Assembly: GCA_964370715.1 (NCBI GenBank)
Contig: CAYJKJ010000007.1
Location: 1-64,000, forward strand
Length of the DNA stretch: 64,000 nucleotides
Direction: 5' to 3'
Source: CAYJAY01 sp964370715
GTDB taxonomy: Bacteria > Bacillota > Clostridia > Oscillospirales > Ruminococcaceae
Below, in pieces: positions 35,855 to 43,908 of this stretch (its first letter is position 1; every line of letters starts with the position of its first letter). Under the pieces are notes generated by a model. The model was given only the letters and a program-made list of their open reading frames with translations, was not told the DNA's origin and ran no database searches. The translations under genes and the position numbers were made by a program.

Positions 35855-36655
35855 ATGAACATAATGGAAAGATTTTCGCTTAGCGGAAAGGTGGCCCTTG
35901 TGACGGGGGCGACATATGGAATTGGGTTTGCTATGGCTTCGGCGCTAGCTAATGCCGGCGCAAAGATTGCGTTTTGTTGCCAAAGCGAACAAAGCCTTGA
36001 AAAAGGGCTTGAGGGATATAAGCAACAAGGTATCGAGGCGTTTGGCTATGTTTGCGACGTGTCGAACGAGGAGCAAGTTAAACAGATGGTAAACGCCATT
36101 GAAAAACAAGTTGGGGTTATCGATATCCTTGTTAACAACGCCGGAATTATCAAAAGAATTCCGATGGAGGAGATGGCGGTTGAGGATTTCAAAAAGGTTG
36201 TCGATGTCGATTTGATAGCGCCGTTTATCGTTTCAAAAGCGGTTATTCCGGGAATGAAACAAAAAGGCGGCGGAAAGATCATCAACATCTGTTCGATGAT
36301 GAGCGAACTCGGAAGAGAAACCGTTTCGGCATATGCAGCGGCAAAGGGTGGGCTTAAGATGCTAACCAAAAACATCTGCTCGGAATTTGGCGGAGCGAAT
36401 ATCCAATGCAACGGCATAGGTCCCGGATACATCGCAACAGAACAAACCGCACCGCTCAGGGAAAAAGGACCAAACGGGGAACAACATCCTTTTGACAGGT
36501 TCATCATCTCCAAAACTCCGGCAGGGCGTTGGGGAACGCCGGAAGATCTTATGGGGGCGACGGTGTTTTTGGCTTCGAGCGCTTCGGATTTTGTTAACGG
36601 GCATATACTATATGTCGATGGTGGCATATTGGCGTATATAGGAAAACAGCCGTAG
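35855..36655 (+). CDS. kduD: Short-chain dehydrogenase, KduD-like
   Basis: 266 residues. SDR cofactor loop TGATYGIG, NNAG motif, and catalytic Ser/Tyr/Lys (NICSMMSELG then YAAAKGG). Probably reduces 2,5-diketo-3-deoxygluconate to KDG (kduD role), completing the unsaturated-uronate branch after KduI. By sequence alone gluconate 5-dehydrogenase is also possible, and context decides. It is the last gene before a strong terminator. Confidence 0.85.
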   Translation: MNIMERFSLSGKVALVTGATYGIGFAMASALANAGAKIAFCCQSEQSLEKGLEGYKQQGIEAFGYVCDVSNEEQVKQMVNAIEKQVGVIDILVNNAGIIKRIPMEEMAVEDFKKVVDVDLIAPFIVSKAVIPGMKQKGGGKIINICSMMSELGRETVSAYAAAKGGLKMLTKNICSEFGGANIQCNGIGPGYIATEQTAPLREKGPNGEQHPFDRFIISKTPAGRWGTPEDLMGATVFLASSASDFVNGHILYVDGGILAYIGKQP

Positions 36656-36674
36656 CATTTGAAATTGTTTAAGC

Positions 36675-36718
36675 GCAGAGATTAGGATTGGACAAAATCC
36701 TAATCTCTGCCTTTTTTT
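36675..36718 (+). terminator. Terminator of the uronate operon
   Basis: GCAGAGATTAGGATT pairs perfectly with AATCCTAATCTCTGC (15 bp), followed by CTTTTTTT. It closes the plus-strand unit that begins at dctP. Confidence 0.92.
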
Positions 36719-36784
36719 GCGTTTTTATTACGAAAAAATGAAACTTTTCCCTCCATAATTTATTAATAAATCGTTCATGATTTG

Positions 36785-36813
36785 TTGACAAACTTGATTT
36801 AACATGATAAAAT
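36785..36813 (+). promoter_or_regulatory. Promoter of the sortase gene
   Basis: TTGACA (36785-36790), a 17-nt spacer and TAAAAT (36808-36813). The leader to the TTG start is about 120 nt. Confidence 0.7.
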
Positions 36814-36939
36814 TTAGTTAAATATTTAGACATTTTTAACTATATATGGAGATAATTGACTGGTGAATTTTGTTTGAATCAACAAAAACAAAAACTTGAA
36901 CGTTTTTGTAAAAAATATTAATGAAAAAGAGGCTCGGAT

Positions 36940-37692
36940 TTGATAAGAAAGATAGCGGTAGCGCTATTGTTTTGTTGTTCTTTTGTGTTTTTTAGCCTTG
37001 CAGGTTGGTCGTTTTTACAAAGAGAAGCGGAAGCAAAACAGCTTGAACAACTGGCTAGCACAAAACAAACGATGTTGATTGAAGATGTTTCGGCAGAACA
37101 AATAGAGCAAAACGAAACAAGCTTGATTGATTTTGATGCATTAAAAGAGATTAATCAAGACATTACGGGTTGGATAACGATAGAAGAAACTCTGGTTGAT
37201 TATCCGATAATGTATACACCGGAAGAGGTTGAACGATATTTAAGAAAAGATGTTAAAGGGGAATATTCCGTTAGCGGAGTGCCTTTTGTTGGATACGATT
37301 CAAGCCTTGACCCCGTTTCCGACAACCTTGTTATCTATTCCCACAATATGCGAAATGGGACGATGTTTAGCGCTATATTAAATTATAGCAACTATCAATA
37401 TCTAAACGACCATAAATATATAGACATCTATCTAGACGGAGCATTGTATACCTATGAAGTTATAGCGTATTTTAACGAGGATGTGACGATAGGAAACGGA
37501 CATTTTGAATATTATAGATATATAGATTTCGATTATGCTGATATTGCGGAATATAACGACAAACTTGCGGATTTGTCGGTGCATTCGATCGAAACACCTA
37601 TTGCAAAAAGCGACAAGATTTTAACGCTTTCTACCTGTAGCGACGATTCTCAAAACGGAAGAAGCGTTGTAGTTGCAAAGTTGATACAATAG
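36940..37692 (+). CDS. Class B-type sortase
   Basis: 250 residues from a TTG start (GAGG 8 nt upstream). An N-terminal membrane anchor (residues 4-26) is followed by the sortase barrel: the catalytic His is in LVIYSHNMRNG, Cys in ILTLSTCSDD and Arg in NGRSVVVAKL. The spacing and long region between the catalytic residues fit class B. It cleaves sorting signals and attaches surface proteins to peptidoglycan or to each other. The next gene encodes a large protein with a sorting-like C-terminus, its likely substrate. Confidence 0.9.
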   Translation: MIRKIAVALLFCCSFVFFSLAGWSFLQREAEAKQLEQLASTKQTMLIEDVSAEQIEQNETSLIDFDALKEINQDITGWITIEETLVDYPIMYTPEEVERYLRKDVKGEYSVSGVPFVGYDSSLDPVSDNLVIYSHNMRNGTMFSAILNYSNYQYLNDHKYIDIYLDGALYTYEVIAYFNEDVTIGNGHFEYYRYIDFDYADIAEYNDKLADLSVHSIETPIAKSDKILTLSTCSDDSQNGRSVVVAKLIQ

Positions 37693-37762
37693 GTTTTTAA
37701 AAATTGTTTTAGTTGAAAAATTAAAAAGCTAGAGGATAGCGAGAGAGGATAAAAAAGAGGGA

Positions 37763-40225
37763 ATGATGAAGAGGTTTTTTTCGACAGCAACGATAGTGGC
37801 GATTATGGGGATGTTGTGTTTTGTTTTAGCAACCAGCGGGTATGCGGCAGCCACGCCACCGGCACTTAATAGTGATATAACAGCCAACATTAACGTTTCG
37901 GTTACCGAGTTTTCGTATGTCTATGGTGGATCAAACGTCGAAATAATAGCGAATGATACGATTGTAAAGGATAAAGTTGATCTTGGAGACAACATTAGTG
38001 TAAGTTTAAAATATTCATGGACTTTGCCGGATGGTGTCACCATTAATGAAGGAGATTATTTTACAATTCCTTTGCCAAAGTATTGCGAGTTTACTGTTTC
38101 CGGTTTGGATATAACAAAGGTATATGCGGTGATTGATGATCCAAAAAACCCAGGGGAGCAACTTGGGTATTGGAAAATAGGTGAGAATGATAAAACCACA
38201 GAGACAGGGGACTATTGCATCCAATTTGTTGCTCATTCGGATTTTACGTATAGAACTACCGGTAGAGGCGGTTTTTTTGAGCTAGCTGGTCAAACTACGC
38301 ATGATGGAAAAAATGCTGAAACGATAACGATGACGGTAGGACCACATGATATAGTAGCGAATTTCCCAAAAGTTGAGAGTACAGATGTTACAACGATGAC
38401 AGGCTTTCCGGGGGAAGCTTATATAAATGGTGGAATGCCAGCTTTTGATAAATTTGCCAATGGTAGAATTAATATTTCTGGCGCTGTTCCTACGGGAGAA
38501 TGGGTGGTTCGCTTTGGATATGACGATTATAAAGCCGCAGCTACACTTTCATCAACTGATACATTTAATTTTCATCAAAACGTTATAATCCGCGATGAAT
38601 TGCATGATGAAGGTCAAACGTTTCATGGCTTATCTTTAAGAATACCGATATTTCGCCCAGCAAATGCAGCTGGAGCGTCGACAAGCCTAATTCCAACCCT
38701 TAAGGTTATTAATAGCGAAATGAACTATATGAACCAAGAAGATGGCGTATACGCAGATACAGCTGCTTGGGAACAGGCGATTAGAGATTCACTTGTTCCT
38801 GCATGGGGGATGAGCACCAACAGAAAGATTGCCGTTGTTAATTTGGGAACAATAGGTAGCAACGGAATATATTATGCGGCAGACAATGATGCATATGAGA
38901 AATATTTGAGAGATTTGAAAAAGCTTACAAATGATGAAATTGAAGCTTTGATGAAAACTGTAGGATACAATGGATCTCACACATTAAACCTTTATGATGG
39001 AACAACTAAAGATATAGTGATAGATAATCTCATTCAAAACCGAGCGTTTTCGTATTTTATTGGATTTAACGTTTACCTAGAAGATGTTCCGGGGAGAGAA
39101 TACACAAACCAAGTTATCGCAACTTATGACAGCGGAGTTTTTGACACACAACTAGCGCTCAACAGGATGTATATAAGCAGTAGTAGTGCCGGAGCCGCCG
39201 GAGTTGCCGACACCGGAAATATCTATCTTAATAAATTTGACCAAGATACTTATACAACATCTAAAACACCGATAGCAGCAGCTGAGTTTGAGTTATACCG
39301 AATGAGCGGTTCAACACCCCAGTTGGTTCAAACAAAAGAAACCACCGCAACAGGGGCGGTGAGCTTCGAGGGGTTAACGCAAGGTAGATACAGGCTTTAT
39401 GAAACAGAATCAACAGGATATGACATTAATTCATTAAGTTTATACAAAAGAGGCGCCGACGGAAAATACACAGCATATACCGACACAGCGGGTGACAACT
39501 ACTTTGAATTTGAACTAACTACCGCAGAACTCTATATGTATTTTGAAGCTACTAACATGAAAGCCGCAGCTCCTCCTGTAACGGGTAGCATTTTGTTGTC
39601 AAAGGTTGACCAAGCTAATGCGGCAACGATGCTTTCGGGCGCATCATTTATGCTAACCGCACAAGACGGAAAGACCTATATGAGCGTTCCCGACACAACA
39701 GCGGGGGTGTATAGTTTTTCAAACATTCCGCTAGGAACTTATACAATAGAAGAAACGATAGCTCCAACTGATTATGATATATCATCTTTTGCCGGGATAA
39801 CCGATATCGATGCGGCTACGGCGGGGATACAAATTGAAATTGTCGATGGGTCGCCTATATTGCTAACGGCAACCAACACAAGAACAGTGCCGCCGCTTTC
39901 CGGCGTAGGCCCTGGAGCAGGAGGCGGAACACCGACGCCGACACCAACGCCGACGCCAACACCAACACCGACAACCCCACCAACCACAACAACTCCTCCG
40001 ACTACAACGACACCTGCTGCTCCGTCTACATCGCTAGCGAGCGCTAACCCGGTTGATACGACACAGGTTGCAAGCACTATGGTTAACAACGCTGCAGTTC
40101 CCGACACAAGCGATAGCGACGAACAGATCGTGTTTTTAGTGTGTGGAACGGTTACGCTTTTGGCAGCAATAGCAGTAGCGTTAACGGGGAGAAAAACTAA
40201 AACTAAAAAACAGCATAATAAATAA
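37763..40225 (+). CDS. SpaA-type surface adhesin with cell-wall sorting signal
   Basis: 820 residues. Signal peptide (about 1-30). The N-terminal half has beta-rich adhesin-like domains (YSWTLPDGVTINEGDYFTIPLP), as in Cna/fibrinogen-binding proteins. Two SpaA/Cna-B-type repeats lie at about 485-605 (NIYLNKFDQD...) and 610-705 (SILLSKVDQ...). A low-complexity Thr-Pro stalk (about 715-745) follows. The C-terminus has VPDTSD, a hydrophobic helix (IVFLVCGTVTLLAAIAVAL) and a basic tail, i.e. a sortase sorting signal with a non-canonical xPxT motif. Probably displayed on the cell wall by the adjacent sortase, possibly as a pilus-like or adhesive fibre. Confidence 0.87.
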   Translation: MMKRFFSTATIVAIMGMLCFVLATSGYAAATPPALNSDITANINVSVTEFSYVYGGSNVEIIANDTIVKDKVDLGDNISVSLKYSWTLPDGVTINEGDYFTIPLPKYCEFTVSGLDITKVYAVIDDPKNPGEQLGYWKIGENDKTTETGDYCIQFVAHSDFTYRTTGRGGFFELAGQTTHDGKNAETITMTVGPHDIVANFPKVESTDVTTMTGFPGEAYINGGMPAFDKFANGRINISGAVPTGEWVVRFGYDDYKAAATLSSTDTFNFHQNVIIRDELHDEGQTFHGLSLRIPIFRPANAAGASTSLIPTLKVINSEMNYMNQEDGVYADTAAWEQAIRDSLVPAWGMSTNRKIAVVNLGTIGSNGIYYAADNDAYEKYLRDLKKLTNDEIEALMKTVGYNGSHTLNLYDGTTKDIVIDNLIQNRAFSYFIGFNVYLEDVPGREYTNQVIATYDSGVFDTQLALNRMYISSSSAGAAGVADTGNIYLNKFDQDTYTTSKTPIAAAEFELYRMSGSTPQLVQTKETTATGAVSFEGLTQGRYRLYETESTGYDINSLSLYKRGADGKYTAYTDTAGDNYFEFELTTAELYMYFEATNMKAAAPPVTGSILLSKVDQANAATMLSGASFMLTAQDGKTYMSVPDTTAGVYSFSNIPLGTYTIEETIAPTDYDISSFAGITDIDAATAGIQIEIVDGSPILLTATNTRTVPPLSGVGPGAGGGTPTPTPTPTPTPTPTTPPTTTTPPTTTTPAAPSTSLASANPVDTTQVASTMVNNAAVPDTSDSDEQIVFLVCGTVTLLAAIAVALTGRKTKTKKQHNK

Positions 40226-40233
40226 ATAGCGCT

Positions 40234-40270
40234 AACCTACCCTTGCTTTGATTGCTTTGGTAGGTTTTTT
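40234..40270 (+). terminator. Terminator after the adhesin
   Basis: AACCTACC pairs with GGTAGGTT around a 17-nt loop, followed by TTTT. Confidence 0.75.
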
Positions 40271-40291
40271 GAGTTGATGATGAAAATTTTT

Positions 40292-40320
40292 TTGACATTT
40301 TAAGGGGTTGGGTATATAAT
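40292..40320 (+). promoter_or_regulatory. Promoter of the choline-kinase-like gene
   Basis: TTGACA (40292-40297), a 17-nt spacer and TATAAT (40315-40320): consensus hexamers at ideal spacing, predicting a strong constitutive sigma-A promoter and a leader of about 25 nt. Confidence 0.85.
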
Positions 40321-40352
40321 AAGTTCTTTCTAAAAATAGCAAGGAGTGTCTT

Positions 40353-41243
40353 ATGAACATCGAAAAAGAGCAGCTCGAAAAGATCGAACAGTTAAGAAAA
40401 GAGCAGTTTCCCAACAGCAGATTAATCGAAGTTTCAAGTTTAAACGGAATGACTAACCTGGCTTATGCTGTGACATTAAGTTGTGGGAAATATGTATTTC
40501 GGTTGCCGACCGAGATGTCTAAGAGTATAATTGATCGAAATAATGAAAAGATATTTACGCAAAATGCCTGTGAAATCGGGATCGATAGCCCGGTTATTTT
40601 ATTTGATGAATATAGGGGATTGAAAATATCAAGGTATATCGACAACGCCGTAGCTTTAAATACCAAGACTACCAAGAGCAAAGATAACATCGTTTTGATG
40701 GTGTCGATATTAAAAAAGCTACACAATAGCGCTATAGTGAAGGGCGCTGTTTTTAATTATTATGATATGGTTGAACAATATGAGGGGGTTGTTTTAAACA
40801 ACAACGCTAGCTTTTATAAAGATTATTTTGAAATAAAACAAGAAATTTTTGCGATAAAAAACAAATTCAAACATGAGGGGGTTAAACTAGCAAACTGTCA
40901 CAATGACCCGCTTCCCGAAAATTGGATAAGGAGTTTAGACAGAATGTATCTTATCGATTGGGAGTATGCAGCTTTGAACGACCCTATGTGGGATCTTGCG
41001 GATATCTCGATCGAAAGCGACTATAGCGCCCAACTTGATTTGATGTATCTTAGCAGTTATTTTGAACGACCACCTACCAAAAAAGAACTCTATTCCTTTA
41101 ATGCAAACAAAGTTTTTATCGACTTTCTTTGGAGTTTATGGGGTGTTGCTAAAGCTTCGTTTGGGGATCAAGAGTTTGAAAGCTATGCTCTTAAACGGTA
41201 TGAAAGAATGAAGAAAAACAGATCTTTATTAGAACAATCATAA
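40353..41243 (+). CDS. Choline/ethanolamine-kinase-like phosphotransferase
   Basis: 296 residues of the APH/choline kinase fold. LNGMTNLAYAVTLSCGKYVFRLP is the nucleotide-binding lobe, LANCHNDPLPENW the catalytic loop (Brenner-type HxDxxxxN variant), and YLIDWEYAALNDPMWDLADI the metal-binding loop. Resembles LicA-type choline kinases that prime phosphocholine decoration of surface polymers. Another small-molecule kinase is possible. No licBCD genes are in the window. It stands alone with its own promoter. Confidence 0.8.
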   Translation: MNIEKEQLEKIEQLRKEQFPNSRLIEVSSLNGMTNLAYAVTLSCGKYVFRLPTEMSKSIIDRNNEKIFTQNACEIGIDSPVILFDEYRGLKISRYIDNAVALNTKTTKSKDNIVLMVSILKKLHNSAIVKGAVFNYYDMVEQYEGVVLNNNASFYKDYFEIKQEIFAIKNKFKHEGVKLANCHNDPLPENWIRSLDRMYLIDWEYAALNDPMWDLADISIESDYSAQLDLMYLSSYFERPPTKKELYSFNANKVFIDFLWSLWGVAKASFGDQEFESYALKRYERMKKNRSLLEQS

Positions 41244-41315
41244 CTTCGAGAGCTTTTGAAACAGTTGTAAAAACAGGGCAGGGGGAAAGTTTATATCGAT
41301 TAATTCAAAACCCCA

Positions 41316-41344
41316 TTGACAATGCTTTTCGTTTGCGATACAAT
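41316..41344 (+). promoter_or_regulatory. Promoter P1 of the purine-permease leader
   Basis: TTGACA (41316-41321), a 17-nt spacer and TACAAT (41339-41344). Transcription would begin near 41351, about 40 nt before the conserved RNA element. Confidence 0.8.
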
Positions 41345-41390
41345 AACAACGAAAAGACGAATAATAACGATACAATTTAATAATAATACA

Positions 41391-41501
41391 TGACTGTAAC
41401 GGAGTGCTTTGCGCACGGGTCGAAAGGCCGGCTTTTTGCATACCGCTACAGCTGTTAAGCGAATAACAACGATGCCGATTAAAAATGGTGTCGTTTTTTT
41501 G
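41391..41501 (+). ncRNA. Candidate riboswitch, copy 1 (element plus terminator)
   Basis: The 36-nt element at 41391-41426 (starts TGACTGTAACGG, ends GGGTCGAAAG) is identical to that at 43732. It can fold with GACT pairing GGTC around a GTGC/GCAC hairpin. It is followed 41 nt later by an intrinsic terminator (AACGATGCCG pairing with TGGTGTCGTT, then T-run to 41500). The segment GGCCGGC just after the element can pair with the GCCG of the terminator arm, a possible antiterminator. It sits in the leader of the purine permease gene, now separated from it by an IS remnant. Confidence 0.65.
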
Positions 41502-41616
41502 TTTTATTAGCTGGAAATTAAGCGAAAATGAGAATAAAAAGCCGGCGTTTTTGCAAAAACAGCTTTGTAAAAGTTAATGAAAAATAGCCCGGTTTTACAT
41601 TAGTTGAAAATAGCTT

Positions 41617-42081
41617 GTCGACAAAATAATTTTTAATTTTCAGGAAGTGGAATTATGTCTTATTCTCAGCAAGAAACCAAAATCAGCGATCAAGTGTGGG
41701 AGAAAATACAGCCGCTAACGATTGGAAACAAAGGAACTCGAGGGGGAAACGCCGACGACACGAGGATGTTTATCGAGGCAGTTATTTGGGTTTTCAAAAC
41801 CAAAAGCCCGTGGAGACTTTTGCCGAAACGTTTTGGCAGTTGGAACACTGTTCAACGGCGTTTTTCACGTTGGAGAGAACGAGGAATATGGGAAAAGGTT
41901 TTGGAAACCCTAATACAGCATAAAGAATTTGAATGGCTTTTTTATGATTGCGAGCAAAATGAAGTTTATAAAAGCTGTTGGCTTAGAATGGTGTGTCGTT
42001 CTGAAACGTTGTTAAATCAAATCCAAAACAATTATAAGGGTAGAAATTAACTTGATTTATAGCTATTTATTTATTGTCGAC
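41617..42081. mobile_element. Decayed IS5-like element of about 465 bp
   Basis: The ends are inward-facing GTCGACAA-A/T-A... sequences (41617-41624 and complement of 42074-42081), a short inverted repeat. The interior holds only the N-terminal part of an IS5-family transposase, so about half of a normal element is missing. It lies between candidate riboswitch copy 1 and the permease it appears to serve. Exact ends and target duplication are uncertain. Confidence 0.45.
41655..42050 (+). pseudogene. Truncated IS5-family transposase (DUF4096 part)
   Basis: 131 codons. Residues 13-95 match the DUF4096 N-terminal domain of IS5-type transposases (TRMFIEAVIWVFKTKSPWRLLP, WNTVQRRFSRWRERGIWEKVLETL). 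After that the sequence degenerates (CEQNEVYKSCWLRM) and the DDE catalytic domain is absent. It may be the orfA of a two-frame element, but no orfB follows. It begins at GGAAGTGG-N-ATG and is presumably inactive. Confidence 0.8.
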
Positions 42082-42220
42082 TTGTTTTGTGATTGTTGCA
42101 CAAAAACTTCAATTACCACGACTTGTTTGCTAAAAACATAACTTGCCAATCAAAAAAAATCGGTGTATAGTTGTGTTGGTAAATTTTTGGAATATTTTTT
42201 ATTGTTTTGTGAGGTGTCTT

Positions 42221-43561
42221 ATGACAAGAAAACCAAAAGCATCTGTTTTTGAGCTTAACGGCATACCCCCGATAAAACAGGTTGTTCCTTTGGGGCTTCA
42301 ACACGTTGTGGCGGCGATAGTTGGGATTATAACTCCGGCTATATTGGTTGGCGGGGTAACGGGGCTATCCGCAACCGACACGACGCTATTAATACAAGTT
42401 TCGCTAATCGTGACAGCGCTTGCGACATTTATCCAGCTCTACACAATAGGTGGAAAGATTGGGGCGGGGCTTCCCGTAATCATGGGGATAAGTTTCGCTT
42501 ATGTTCCAACCCTTCTTGCTATCGGCGGTCAGTTTAACCTTCCAACGATATTGGGCGCTCAAGTAGCTGGCGGAATTGTTGCTATAATTTTTGGAATTTT
42601 TGTTAAACAAATAAGAGTTTTGTTTCCCCCTCTTGTGACGGGAACGGTTATTTTCACGATAGGTCTGTCGCTTTATCCAACGGCGGTTAGATATATGGCG
42701 GGCGGTTCTGCCGCCGGAGAACAGTTTGGCTCTGTTGAAAACTGGATAGTAGCTATCGTTACTCTTGCGGTTGTTATAGCGCTTTCAAACTTTGCAAAAG
42801 GTGTGCTTAAGCTTGGCGCAATTCTGTTTGGGATGATAGCCGGATATATCGTTGCGTTTGCTATGGGTCTGGTCGATTTTTCAAGCATTGGCGAAGCAGG
42901 TTGGTTCTTGCTTCCAACTCCGTTGCATTTCGGAATCGAATTTAACGTTTCTGCTTGTATATCGCTTGCTATCGTCTATATGATAAACGCAGTTCAAACG
43001 ATTGGGGATCTCTCGGCAACAACGCTGGGTGGGCTTGACAGAATGCCCAGCGACAAAGAACTGTCGGGCGGAATTTTGGCTCAAGGTTTTGTCAGCATTG
43101 TGGCGTCGATATTCGGCGGTCTTCCAACGGCGACGTTTAGCCAAAATGTTGGCATAGTGACGGTAAACAAAGTTATCAATAAATTCATATTTGCGTTTGC
43201 CGCAATTATTCTTTTGGGAGCGGGCGTTATTCCAAAGTTTGCGGCTGTCTTAACGACTATCCCACAAGCGGTTATAGGCGGAGCTACCGTCTCGGTTTTC
43301 TCGACGATAACGATGACCGGAATAAGAATGATAACGGCGGAAAACTTAACACAACGCAACGCAACGGTAGTAGGGCTTGCGGTTGCTTTGGGAATAGGTG
43401 TATCGCAAGTTTCGGGCGCTCTTCAAGGCCCCGGGCTTCCAACATGGGTGCACACGGTGTTTGGAACATCCCCGATAGTTATCGCCGCTTTTGCAGCGGT
43501 TATATTAAACCTGACGCTACCCAAACAACCCAAAGTTGACGACGACAAAGAGCAGAAATAA
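42221..43561 (+). CDS. NCS2-family purine permease
   Basis: 446 residues from the ATG at 42221 (GAGGTG 5 nt upstream). A frame starting at 42143 would run through the IS flank. About 14 hydrophobic segments. Family landmarks: GLQHVVAAIVGIITPAI (QH motif), the NAT-type segment near GGLPTATFSQNVGIVTVNKV and VIGGATVSVFSTITMTGI. Imports xanthine, uric acid or a related purine with protons or sodium. It heads a purine-breakdown cluster and is preceded by candidate riboswitch copy 1. Confidence 0.92.
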   Translation: MTRKPKASVFELNGIPPIKQVVPLGLQHVVAAIVGIITPAILVGGVTGLSATDTTLLIQVSLIVTALATFIQLYTIGGKIGAGLPVIMGISFAYVPTLLAIGGQFNLPTILGAQVAGGIVAIIFGIFVKQIRVLFPPLVTGTVIFTIGLSLYPTAVRYMAGGSAAGEQFGSVENWIVAIVTLAVVIALSNFAKGVLKLGAILFGMIAGYIVAFAMGLVDFSSIGEAGWFLLPTPLHFGIEFNVSACISLAIVYMINAVQTIGDLSATTLGGLDRMPSDKELSGGILAQGFVSIVASIFGGLPTATFSQNVGIVTVNKVINKFIFAFAAIILLGAGVIPKFAAVLTTIPQAVIGGATVSVFSTITMTGIRMITAENLTQRNATVVGLAVALGIGVSQVSGALQGPGLPTWVHTVFGTSPIVIAAFAAVILNLTLPKQPKVDDDKEQK

Positions 43562-43644
43562 ACCGGATTTTGTTGAGGTAATGTTTGTTAATGTTATACA
43601 AAAACAGCAAGATTTATTCTATATAAAGTTTAGAATGCTTTTTG

Positions 43645-43673
43645 TTGACAAGCAATTTTTAGTGAGATATAAT
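43645..43673 (+). promoter_or_regulatory. Promoter P2 of the ssnA operon leader
   Basis: TTGACA (43645-43650), a 17-nt spacer and TATAAT (43668-43673), a full consensus. The predicted start near 43680 is followed by a small hairpin GTATGC/GCATAC (43684-43702) and then the conserved element. Confidence 0.85.
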
Positions 43674-43731
43674 TTAGTTGTGGGTATGCGTTTGTTGCAT
43701 ACAACGAATTGCAATTTTTTATCAATATATG

Positions 43732-43841
43732 TGACTGTAACGGAGTGCTTTGCGCACGGGTCGAAAGAGCGTTTTCTTTTGGCAAACGTTATTTTGCGCC
43801 AAAATAAAGAATGATGCTCGTTTTAAAACGGGCATTTTTTA
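43732..43841 (+). ncRNA. Candidate riboswitch, copy 2 (element plus terminator)
   Basis: The 36-nt element (43732-43767) is base-for-base the same as copy 1, while the flanks differ. It is followed 46 nt later by an intrinsic terminator: ATGCTCGTT pairs with AACGGGCAT around TTAA (43814-43835) and runs into six T. GAGC right after the element can pair with GCTC in the terminator arm, a possible antiterminator. It lies about 70 bp before the aminohydrolase start, and the 347-bp gap between permease and ssnA is filled by this leader. Confidence 0.7.
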
Positions 43842-43908
43842 TTATTAATTTTAACCGGATCATGGTGATTTTATTCCTAATTAATAACTTGAAAAGGAGA
43901 ACAAAGGT

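Noticed and set aside
40234..40270. Extra small RNA between adhesin and kinase
   Set aside because: The hairpin and T-run are explained as the adhesin terminator, and the following promoter belongs to the kinase-like gene.
41391..41426. Known guanine/purine riboswitch (or guanidine ykkC types)
   Set aside because: The guanine aptamer core and its two kissing loops are not seen, and the ykkC, mini-ykkC and ykkC-III consensus patterns do not fit. Two ACGG words occur but not as hairpin loops.
42143..42220. Earlier start for the purine permease at 42143
   Set aside because: No ribosome site. GAGGTG before 42221 and the normal family N-terminus favour the later ATG.
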